The notes: generated by a model from the sequence alone, not told the origin. DNA of 5,162 nucleotides from Candidatus Methanomethylophilaceae archaeon (GCA_017395275.1 JAFPVN010000020.1:1-5162), one strand, 5' to 3'. Shown: positions 1-4,784, counted from the first letter of the stretch. Made by a program: numbers and translations.

Positions 1-1
1 A

Positions 2-252
2 CCTCTATTATATCCTCCACCAACAGACCCCGCGTTCGGATATAGATATATCTTAACTTCCTCGTTTTTGCTAGGGTTTCGAGCTTTCTGTGGCGAAGTA
101 AAATATCAAAGCCCCCATCGAGGAGGTCATTGATCGGACAGTAAATGACACATTAAGCCAAAGGGGATGTAAATGGGGATGTAAATGAGGGAGTAAATGA
201 GGGAGTAAATGAGGGAGTAAATGAGGGAATAAATGAGGGAGTAAATGAGGGA
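2..252 (+). pseudogene. Decayed plus-strand gene relic ending in VNEG repeats
   Basis: No intact gene is present, but three plus-strand frames join into something protein-like. One frame is open from 2 to a stop at 131 and includes a stretch reading GEVKYQSP. A second, from 102 on, reads EEVIDRTVNDTLSQ (positions 120-161) before hitting a stop at 184-186. The third, from 157, reads KGDVNGD and then VNEG repeats to 252. The good continuation from VNDTLSQ into KGDVNGD implies at least one frameshift near 155-165, and a second near 105-130. Val-Asn-Glu linker repeats are found, to my knowledge, just before the C-terminal winged helix of some AlbA_2/Schlafen-type ATP-binding regulators. Here no winged helix follows on this strand: the sequence runs into the 3' end of the opposite-strand relic at 263. 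The N-terminal part lies outside the window. The frame stitching is inference, and the family is a guess. Confidence 0.4.
169..252 (+). repeat. 12-bp tandem repeat (minisatellite), 7 copies
   Basis: Seven consecutive 12-bp units of GTAAATGAGGGA occur. Copies starting at 181, 193, 205, 217 and 241 are identical, 229 begins with A instead of G, and the first at 169 is GTAAATGGGGAT. A degenerate half unit precedes (GGGGAT, 163-168). The period is a multiple of three, so on the plus strand each unit reads Val-Asn-Glu-Gly (Ile in the 229 copy, VNGD in the first). The near identity implies recent expansion by slippage. It is not a CRISPR array because there are no spacers. Confidence 0.95.
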
Positions 253-262
253 AAACAATCGT

Positions 263-619
263 TCAGATTCTTCTCCACGAACCTATTTTTTTCGATCCAA
301 CTCTTTCTATCAACTGTTTCGCAACCAGGGATTTTAAAGAACGTTCAACGGAAGCGTGTGATATCGATAGTCTATCGGATACTTCCTGAATCGTAGTAAA
401 TTCCCCATTTGAGATGATCTCCAGAATCAGACGTTCCTTATCGGTCAAACCTTCGGGGATTTCGTTTACGCCATCGGATGTAACTTCTTTCCCATTCATG
501 TCCCTGAACACGATGCCCTTGGCCACCACTATGTTGGTGAAGACAGCCAGGAAATCCTGCGGCAGAGCTTCGTACTCGGGAAGGATGACACCTGTTCCTT
601 GTAAGGAAGACTCGTCTTC
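263..619 (-). pseudogene. C-terminal winged-helix regulator fragment
   Basis: This is a 118-codon open stretch on the minus strand, bounded upstream by an in-frame TGA at 620-622 and without a convincing start. The only internal candidates are GTG at 529 and the ATG of the MNGKEV segment, neither with a Shine-Dalgarno site. Its last 60 residues form a clear winged helix-turn-helix: a first helix in LTDKERLILEII, a second in IQEVSDRLS, a recognition helix in HASVERSLKSL, and a wing ending in IERVGSKKIGSWRRI. This arrangement is typical of the C-terminus of AlbA_2/Schlafen-like ATP-binding regulators, whose N-terminal domains are absent. The same frame beyond the stop encodes a segment with GDPPP and RFRLRI (about 630-694), which resembles the end of such an upstream domain, so a nonsense mutation in a longer relic is plausible. 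A short functional DNA-binding protein starting at 529 cannot be excluded. Confidence 0.6.
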
Positions 620-702
620 TCATATTCGCAACCGAAACCTCGTTACAAAGGGTGGCGGATCCCCCGCATTGATCGGACGTAGACCATGTGCCATCGTGGA
701 GT

Positions 703-1983
703 TCAATCCTTCAAACAGCCGATAGGAATAACCAACACTCCATCGTCCCTACGGTATCCGTATTCCGTCCCCGTGATCACGATTTTAAGATCCGGGAGAC
801 GCAGAGGGTTGGCGGGATTCTCCTCGTTGTGCGCCAGTATCAGCGATTCCAGCTTGATGAGACTGGTTGCACCCTTTTCGATGTCCTTCTGTCCGAGTTT
901 AATCTCGCAGAGCGCGTAACGCCCATCTTCCAGATGCAGTACGGCATCCGCTTCCAGACCATAGTTGTCGCGATAGTATGATACGGTCCCGCCGTATTTC
1001 GCGGAATATATCCTCAGATCTCTTATGCAAAGGGATTCGAAAAGGAACCCGAGGGTCTGGAAGTCTGTGTTGAAGTATTCGGGACCTATTCCGAGGGCCG
1101 CGACCGCCACTGACGGATCCACCAGGTTCTTCTTTTTCTTGGTACGTATTGCGGTCTTGGAGCGGATTGCAGGAGACCAAGCCTCTACGTCAGCGATTAT
1201 GAAGAGTTTCTCCAAGGCCTGTACATAGGAATAATAGGTCGGTTCGGAAAATTCGTTGTTAGCCTCCACATCCGCTATCACTGTCCTATTGTCCGCCAAC
1301 TGGCATATATTGCGGGAATAAGAACGGAGCAACGTTCTTGCAATCGAAGGATTGCGCTTTACCCCATCGACGCTGGATATGTCCTTGTTGCAAATCTGTG
1401 CGAACAGGTCCTTCGCAATCAGGTAACTGTCCTCTTTGTTCACTATGCTGAGTGTATTGGGCCATCCTCCGCGGCAGATAGCAGATATGATATCGTCTAT
1501 ATCGAGCCCGGAATGACAGTTTTCGAACCTGTCGGGATGGTCGAATAGTTCCTTGATGGACACTTCGCCGTTGGATTCCCCGCTCTCATAGAGACTCATG
1601 GGGTACATCTGCATGCTGCTTATCCTGAGGGTTCCCGTGTGCGGCGTATCGACATTGCCTGTGACGGATCCGGTCAGTATGTATTGGCCGGGTATCTGAA
1701 GATCATCGACTGATTTTCTTACGGCACCCCAAATTTTAGGGGCGTCCTGCCACTCATCAAACAATCTTGGTTTATCGCCTTCGAGGAGTTTGGAAGGAGC
1801 CGTTCCGGCGACTGAAAGGTATTGCTCCCTTCTGTCTTCGTCTTGGAATTCGACTAAACTTCTAGCAAACATTTTGGCACTGGTGGTTTTGCCGCAACCT
1901 TTAGGGCCGGTTATAAGTACTGCTCCGAAAACGTTGAGCTTCTTTTTCAGCAGATCGTCGGTTATACGTTTCCTGTATTCCAT
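703..1983 (-). CDS. AAA_14/DUF4143-type ATPase
   Basis: This 426-residue protein is probably a cytoplasmic ATPase of the large archaeal and bacterial AAA_14 plus DUF4143 family, whose cellular role is poorly defined. Residues 26-34 are a Walker A loop (GPKGCGKTT), 73-80 a Walker B with the family's DEWQD sequence, and 102-106 (ILTGS) a sensor-1-like strand. The C-terminal DUF4143 region carries E344, D346 and the triad-like E360-I-K362 in LEADAV and CEIKLG, a pattern reminiscent of PD-(D/E)XK nuclease folds. Whether it cuts DNA is unknown. The start is supported by AGGTGA (1987-1992), 3 nt before the ATG, and by a TATA-like box at 2019-2027. Length is normal for the family, so the gene looks intact, although it lies among relics. 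Base composition is visibly more AT-rich than the ribosomal operon, in line with horizontal acquisition. Such genes often occur in many copies per genome. Confidence 0.9.
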   Translation of the reverse strand: MEYRKRITDDLLKKKLNVFGAVLITGPKGCGKTTSAKMFARSLVEFQDEDRREQYLSVAGTAPSKLLEGDKPRLFDEWQDAPKIWGAVRKSVDDLQIPGQYILTGSVTGNVDTPHTGTLRISSMQMYPMSLYESGESNGEVSIKELFDHPDRFENCHSGLDIDDIISAICRGGWPNTLSIVNKEDSYLIAKDLFAQICNKDISSVDGVKRNPSIARTLLRSYSRNICQLADNRTVIADVEANNEFSEPTYYSYVQALEKLFIIADVEAWSPAIRSKTAIRTKKKKNLVDPSVAVAALGIGPEYFNTDFQTLGFLFESLCIRDLRIYSAKYGGTVSYYRDNYGLEADAVLHLEDGRYALCEIKLGQKDIEKGATSLIKLESLILAHNEENPANPLRLPDLKIVITGTEYGYRRDDGVLVIPIGCLKD

Positions 1984-1986
1984 TTT

Positions 1987-1992
1987 TCACCT
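1987..1992 (-). promoter_or_regulatory. Shine-Dalgarno site of the ATPase gene
   Basis: AGGTGA on the minus strand lies 3 nt before the ATG at 1983. It matches the anti-Shine-Dalgarno tail well and fixes the start. Confidence 0.8.
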
Positions 1993-2018
1993 GGCACATT
2001 ATCAATTATAATTCTGAT

Positions 2019-2027
2019 TAATAAAAT
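2019..2027 (-). promoter_or_regulatory. TATA-like box of the ATPase gene
   Basis: The minus strand reads TTTTATTAA here. A start about 26 nt downstream would fall near 1997 and leave a leader of about 14 nt holding the Shine-Dalgarno site. A second AT-rich, palindromic stretch (ATTAT-CAATT-ATAAT, 1998-2012) lies too close to the ATG to act as this gene's TATA box and may be part of the initiation region or an operator. Confidence 0.5.
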
Positions 2028-2032
2028 TTGTG

Positions 2033-2102
2033 TATTTTGTTTAAGAGATTTTAGGTATTTCGTTTAAGAGATTTTAGATATTTCGTTTAAAAGAACCTTA
2101 GA
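2033..2102. repeat. Three tandem 23-24 nt repeats upstream of the ATPase
   Basis: Copies run 2033-2055, 2056-2078 and 2079-2102. The shared core is GTTTAAGAGATTTTAG preceded by TATTTC or TATTTT. Copies one and two differ at two positions. Copy three has diverged in its second half (GTTTAAAAGAACCTTAG) and runs into the hairpin at 2094-2119. There are no spacers, so this is not a CRISPR. The period of about two helical turns and the site just upstream of the ATPase promoter suggest repeated regulator binding sites (iterons), which is inference. Confidence 0.85.
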
Positions 2103-2119
2103 TGGCATCATCTAAGGTT
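2094..2119 (-). terminator. 11-bp perfect hairpin, possible minus-strand terminator
   Basis: AACCTTAGATG and CATCTAAGGTT are perfect inverted complements separated by a GCAT loop. Read on the minus strand, the stem is followed by CTTTTAAACG, giving a stem plus T-rich tail. That direction would end a transcript coming from the tRNA before it reaches the ATPase gene. No T-run follows on the plus strand. Archaeal termination mostly depends on T-tracts rather than hairpins, so a protein site or RNA switch is also possible. Confidence 0.4.
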
Positions 2120-2135
2120 AAAGCCATCTTACGAA

Positions 2136-2150
2136 ACAAACAATGTTTGT
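2136..2150. promoter_or_regulatory. 15-bp perfect palindrome, operator-like
   Basis: ACAAACA and TGTTTGT flank a single central A, giving seven perfectly paired positions per arm. Size and symmetry fit a dimeric helix-turn-helix regulator site. It lies about 150 bp upstream of the ATPase start, between tRNA and tandem repeats. No bound protein can be assigned. Confidence 0.4.
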
Positions 2151-2282
2151 CACGGGAATTGGACGCTCCGGTGCATCGGCAATAGCGTCCGTCATGGCAG
2201 ACAGCTCGACCATATCTACGTTACTGCGGTAGATCAACCCCAAAACCAATGCACATGAAAAAACGATGCTGACTAACAGTAT

Positions 2283-2359
2283 TGGCGGACCCGCCGGGAT
2301 TCGAACCCGGGTCAGAGGCTCCGGAAACCCCGATAATATCCAGGCTATACCACGGGTCC
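2283..2359 (-). tRNA. tRNA-Arg (anticodon CCG), CCA encoded
   Basis: The minus strand folds into a complete cloverleaf. The acceptor stem is GGACCCG with CGGGTCC (7 bp), followed by discriminator G and an encoded CCA (2283-2285). The D arm has GTAT and the invariant GG, and its stem is weak (a G-U pair and a T-T mismatch). The anticodon stem GGGGT/GCCTC encloses loop TTCCGGA, giving anticodon CCG, which reads the arginine codon CGG. The T arm is CCGGG-TTCGAAT-CCCGG. The variable loop is short (4 nt) and there is no intron. The gene lies 113 nt after the rps27ae stop on the same strand. I see no convincing TATA box at the expected distance, so read-through from the operon and processing are possible. 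The 3' end faces the accessory region, a common integration arrangement. Confidence 0.95.
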
Positions 2360-2472
2360 AATGATCATAAGGTGAGAAGGGTTTGGAAGGGAAAAGGTTT
2401 AGCCGTCGATGAACCGGCGATCCTGGTGGCCCCTTTTGAGAGGGTGGAGCCGAAATGAAGATTGTGCCTTCC

Positions 2473-2661
2473 TTACTCTTTCTTGAACTCGGTGTATCCG
2501 CACTTTCCGCACGCGACACGGTCGCCGTGGGTAGCCATGAACACTCCGGGTCCGCACTTGGGGCAGACGGGCTTGTCCCTTACGACCTTGTCGCCCTCGA
2601 CCTTGTATGCGGTGTACTTCGCAGGTGCCTTCTTGGGCGCCGCCGCTTTCTTCGCTGCCAT
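2473..2661 (-). CDS. rps27ae: Ribosomal protein S27ae (small subunit)
   Basis: This 62-residue zinc-ribbon protein belongs to the archaeal and eukaryotic small ribosomal subunit. After an Ala/Lys-rich basic N-terminus it has two CxxC knuckles separated by 14 residues (CPKC near residue 33, CGKC near 51), the normal metal-binding pattern, then the family-type ending CGYTEFKKE. The start needs care: an in-frame GTG at 2667 overlaps the rps24e stop but is only 1 nt from the GGAGG at 2669-2673. The ATG at 2661 has a 7-nt spacing, the same as rps24e, and is chosen here. It follows the rps24e stop by 2 nt, is the last protein gene of the rpoE1 operon, and is probably translationally coupled to rps24e. 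Confidence 0.95.
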   Translation of the reverse strand: MAAKKAAAPKKAPAKYTAYKVEGDKVVRDKPVCPKCGPGVFMATHGDRVACGKCGYTEFKKE

Positions 2662-2663
2662 GT

Positions 2664-2981
2664 TCACTCCTCCGCTGCAGGCTCGGGCTTGTACTCGGGC
2701 TTCGCGATTCCGTTCCTCTTGAGGAGGTAGTCGGGCTCGAACTCGAGTGCCGCTTCCTTGGACTCATACACCTTGACGTATCCGTTGGACTTTCCGTTTC
2801 CGTAGACGGACTCGATTGTGTCCAGGACGATGGTGTCCTTCGCTGCCTTGGTCTGCTTTACGATCTCTTCGACGACCGCACCCTTGGAGGGGGTCGCCTC
2901 GCCCGCGTGGTCGACGACGAAGTAGATCTCCGTCCTCTTGAACAGCGGGTTCTCTGTCTTCTTGGTTATTTCCATCTTCAT
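2664..2981 (-). CDS. rps24e: Ribosomal protein S24e (small subunit)
   Basis: This 105-residue protein of the archaeal and eukaryotic small subunit shows the family landmarks in order: EITKKTENPLFKR at the N-terminus, EATPSKGAV near residue 30, a conserved IESVYGNGKSNGYVKVY segment (56-72), and EPDYLLKRNG at 82-91. The Glu/Pro-rich tail after residue 95 is a normal variable extension. The start ATG at 2981 overlaps the TGA of the preceding kinase gene (ATGA, 4 nt) and has a strong GGAGG (2989-2993) at 7-nt spacing, which favours it over the ATG two codons later. The overlap indicates translational coupling. The open frame runs further upstream, but that part is antiparallel coding noise within the kinase gene and lacks family similarity. 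Confidence 0.95.
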   Translation of the reverse strand: MKMEITKKTENPLFKRTEIYFVVDHAGEATPSKGAVVEEIVKQTKAAKDTIVLDTIESVYGNGKSNGYVKVYESKEAALEFEPDYLLKRNGIAKPEYKPEPAAEE

Positions 2982-3481
2982 TCCAATTCCTCCATCTCTT
3001 TCCAGAGTCTTTCGGTCTTGTCCTTGACGGCCGCATCCGTGGTGAGGACCATCATCCCTTTCCCCGGCCATCCGTACACGATGTCCGTGCCTTCGGGGGC
3101 GTGGCGGATGCACGGCATCAGAGCCAGATCCTCCTCCCCTTCGACGCGTATCAGCGCAGGGCCGAAGTCTAAAGCGTTTCTCACGGCATCGTCCAGCTCG
3201 CGGGTTATGGTGCCCGCGGGGTTGGATACGACCGCCTTCTCCAGTCCCCGTTCCTCGACGAGGACCGCGAATTCGGTCATGTCCCTCCTCTCCGTCCTGC
3301 CGTCGTAGATGGCGAGGTCGGGGATGATGCCTTCCTTCCACATCGTCAGCGATACCACGTCGCCGACGGTGATCGTCTTTTTAGCGTTTCTCTTCCTGAG
3401 GTCTTCCGTCGTCACGAACGTTCCCAGCGGTTCCTTGAAGAGGTCCCTCTTTCCCTCGGGGATCCTCCATCCGCCGGACAT
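2978..3481 (-). CDS. GTP-dependent dephospho-CoA kinase (DUF359)
   Basis: This 167-residue protein matches the archaeal DUF359 family, shown in Thermococcus to be the GTP-dependent dephospho-CoA kinase that makes the last step of CoA synthesis. Visible landmarks are RIPEGKRDLFKEPLG (6-20), GDVVS (40-44), IYDGRTERR (58-66), SNPAGTIT (86-93), and the acidic EGEEDL at 114-119 followed by HAPEGTDIVYGWPGKG (127-142). The family usually has VDGEEDL at the acidic motif, and here the first Asp is Glu. Length is typical. It begins 4 nt after the spt4 stop with only a weak purine-rich GAGGGTG at 10 nt, so coupling probably helps initiation. Its 3' end overlaps rps24e by 4 nt. The position between spt4 and rps24e is, as far as I recall, a conserved euryarchaeal arrangement. 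Confidence 0.93.
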   Translation of the reverse strand: MSGGWRIPEGKRDLFKEPLGTFVTTEDLRKRNAKKTITVGDVVSLTMWKEGIIPDLAIYDGRTERRDMTEFAVLVEERGLEKAVVSNPAGTITRELDDAVRNALDFGPALIRVEGEEDLALMPCIRHAPEGTDIVYGWPGKGMMVLTTDAAVKDKTERLWKEMEELE

Positions 3482-3485
3482 CCGA

Positions 3486-3677
3486 TCAGCGCACCCTCAG
3501 GGCGTACTTGCCGTTGGACCTGATGTTCATCTTCGCAGCGATCTCCGATTTCTCGTAGTCGTTGATGATGACATAGCCCTGCCAGTCCCTGGACGTGGGC
3601 TCGTTGCAGTAGGGGCACACATCGAGTTCGGTGATGCGGGAGCACTTCCTGCAGGCCCTCAGGATAGGTGCGACCAT
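3486..3677 (-). CDS. spt4: Transcription elongation factor Spt4 (RpoE2)
   Basis: This 63-residue zinc protein pairs with Spt5 to form the processivity clamp on archaeal RNA polymerase. Two knuckles, CRKC (9-12) and CPYC (21-24), make the zinc site. The following SRDWQGYVIINDYEKSEIA segment is the family signature, contributing the Spt5-binding strand. The length is normal. The ATG at 3677 overlaps the rpoE1 TGA by one base (TGATG), and GGTGA (3684-3688) lies 6 nt upstream, so translation is coupled to rpoE1. Being encoded directly after Rpo7 fits co-production of transcription machinery. The Spt5 gene is not in the window. Confidence 0.95.
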   Translation of the reverse strand: MVAPILRACRKCSRITELDVCPYCNEPTSRDWQGYVIINDYEKSEIAAKMNIRSNGKYALRVR

Positions 3678-4240
3678 CAGGCCTCACCTACCTTCTTGCT
3701 GTTGTCCTCGGCGATCCAGTCGATCCTTCCGAGTCCGGGCTGGCGCATGGTCAGGGAAATCTTGCTGTCCTGGACGTTCTTCTCGTTGAGGTCCACTCCG
3801 ACGATCCTCGCCCTGACGCGGTCTCCGACGGAGAGCGACCTTCCGGTCTCCTTTCCGACGAGCCTCTGGTTCTCCAGGTCGGCGTCCACACGGTCATCCA
3901 GCACCTGGCTGACGTGGAGCAGACCGTCGAGCGGTCCGAACTTGATGAACGCACCGAACTTGGTCACCTGGACGACGGTACCCTCCACGAGCTCGTTGTC
4001 CTTGATCTTGAAGACGAGCTGGTCGAACGTGACGTTCTGGTATACCGCTCCGTCGCCGTGGACGATGCGTCCGTCGCCTACGCGCTTGACGTTCGTCACG
4101 AGCACCGTGACCGATTTGTCCTGCCCAAGTTTGCCCTCGAAGGTCTTCTGGGCGATCCTGCCGATGATGGCGTCGAGATCGTTTCCGAGTTCCGAAGGCG
4201 GGATGCGAACAACCCTTTCTGCTTGTGTCTGCATATACAT
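3677..4240 (-). CDS. rpoE1: RNA polymerase subunit Rpo7 (RpoE1)
   Basis: This 187-residue protein is the archaeal Rpb7 homologue, part of the Rpo4/7 stalk that binds nascent RNA and aids open-complex formation and termination. The N-terminal RNP-like domain (about 1-80) shows ERVVRIPPSELG and GDGRIVHGDGAVYQNVTFD (55-73). An S1 domain (about 84-160) follows, with VEGTVVQVTKFGAFIKFGP and GLLHVSQV. Length equals the family norm. The start at 4240 (MYM) is preferred over the ATG two codons later because AGGAAGGT lies 5 nt upstream. It is the first gene of a minus-strand operon. A strong TATA box at 4277-4285 predicts a leader of about 15 nt. Confidence 0.96.
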   Translation of the reverse strand: MYMQTQAERVVRIPPSELGNDLDAIIGRIAQKTFEGKLGQDKSVTVLVTNVKRVGDGRIVHGDGAVYQNVTFDQLVFKIKDNELVEGTVVQVTKFGAFIKFGPLDGLLHVSQVLDDRVDADLENQRLVGKETGRSLSVGDRVRARIVGVDLNEKNVQDSKISLTMRQPGLGRIDWIAEDNSKKVGEA

Positions 4241-4276
4241 GTTGGACCTTCCTGAATGTGCGAGTTATAGCTATCC

Positions 4277-4285
4277 TATATTTAA
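4277..4285 (-). promoter_or_regulatory. TATA box, rpoE1 operon promoter
   Basis: The minus strand reads TTAAATATA, a near-consensus archaeal TATA box. A start about 26 nt downstream is near 4255, just upstream of the Shine-Dalgarno site, giving a short leader. Confidence 0.75.
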
Positions 4286-4305
4286 TGATGGCGTACCCTC
4301 CCTCC

Positions 4306-4314
4306 TATATTAAA
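4306..4314 (-). promoter_or_regulatory. Second TATA-like box, overlapping upstream stop
   Basis: The minus strand reads TTTAATATA, nearly the same as the box 29 nt downstream and followed by the same GG. It contains the TAA stop (4310-4312) of the MetV-like gene. It could be a second promoter for the operon, with a start near 4284, or simply a duplicated segment. Confidence 0.4.
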
Positions 4315-4753
4315 GGGCAGGGGATCGGTCGACGAAGGGACCGCAGCCCATCATCACTATGGACCCGTCGGCCAGGGTCGGGACGCCGTTTTCGTCGAGA
4401 TATCCGGGGCCCACCGTCTCGACGGGGTTGACGATGTCCTTCCCGAAGCATGTGCCAGCACATGCGGAACCGACATCACATACCAATGTCACTATGACGT
4501 CGCACATCGATACCACGGGATCGTCGGAGACCGCGCGGACCTTCCCCATGAGGCACGCGGCGGACACGGAGACCACCTTCAAAGCGTCCACGCCGTCCTT
4601 CCTGAGCCTTGCCGCGAGACGTTCCGCCGAGTCCTTCCCGCCGACCTCATTGCACAGTCTGGCACATGTGTTGCAGGTGAAAATCGCGACCCTCTTCCCC
4701 CGGAGCATGTCCCTCAGCTGCGGGTAGTCCATGGAACGCCTGACGACCATCAT
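4310..4753 (-). CDS. MetV-like (MTHFR C-terminal domain) Cys-rich protein
   Basis: This 147-residue protein resembles the methylenetetrahydrofolate reductase C-terminal (MetV, DUF5981) family, the metal-binding partner of MetF-type reductases. A short basic N-terminus is followed by LRDMLRGKRVAIFTCNTCA with cysteines 27, 30 and 34 (CxxCxxxC), then GGKDSAERLAARLRKDG. Further cysteines are 67, 84, 92 (in LVCDVGSAC), 98, 102 and 137, nine in all, suggesting a metal or Fe-S site. The usual C-terminal Cys cluster of MetV seems absent, and the ending around MGCGPF is short, so the protein is compact. No MetF gene is in the window. The start at 4753 is inferred from a TATA-like box at 4776-4784 placed for leaderless transcription. 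ATG at 4750 or 4732 is possible. An upstream extension in frame to 4894 would cross the divergent promoter region and is unlikely. Substrate and partner are unknown. Confidence 0.7.
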   Translation of the reverse strand: MMVVRRSMDYPQLRDMLRGKRVAIFTCNTCARLCNEVGGKDSAERLAARLRKDGVDALKVVSVSAACLMGKVRAVSDDPVVSMCDVIVTLVCDVGSACAGTCFGKDIVNPVETVGPGYLDENGVPTLADGSIVMMGCGPFVDRSPAL

Positions 4754-4775
4754 GACCGTGGCTAATGCGGGGACA

Positions 4776-4784
4776 GTATTTCTA
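4776..4784 (-). promoter_or_regulatory. TATA-like box of the MetV-like gene
   Basis: The minus strand reads TAGAAATAC. Its centre is about 27 nt from the ATG at 4753, the distance expected for a leaderless transcript, and no Shine-Dalgarno site precedes that ATG, which fits. Confidence 0.5.

Noticed and set aside
169..252. CRISPR array or origin iterons
   Set aside because: Units are 12 bp with no spacers, and the period preserves a reading frame, which fits a coding minisatellite better.
2033..2102. CRISPR array
   Set aside because: The 23-nt units are directly adjacent without spacers and no cas gene is near.
2364..2372. TATA box for the tRNA (CCTTATGAT on the minus strand)
   Set aside because: It is only about 5-13 nt from the mature 5' end, too close for an archaeal promoter at the usual distance of about 26 nt.
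2395..2472. Terminator after rps27ae
   Set aside because: A 6-bp stem (GGCTCC with GGGGCC) and a short C/T-rich stretch exist, but the loop is long and no clear T-run follows, so support is too weak.
2118..2519. Minus-strand open frame reading through the tRNA
   Set aside because: The first part is rps27ae out of frame and the middle is the tRNA itself, so it cannot be one gene. Only the segment after the tRNA is kept as a weak finding.
2607..3308. Plus-strand open frame opposite rps24e and the kinase gene
   Set aside because: Antisense to two confidently identified genes, with Leu/Arg/Val-biased shadow composition.
3668..4255. Plus-strand open frame exactly opposite rpoE1
   Set aside because: Mirror image of the rpoE1 codon pattern (Asp/Val/Leu/His-rich). 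No family features and no ribosome site.
3309..4313. Long plus-strand open frame opposite spt4, the kinase and rpoE1
   Set aside because: It is low-complexity, Ser/Pro/Arg-rich, antisense to recognisable genes and crosses several of them. GC-rich codon bias creates such frames.
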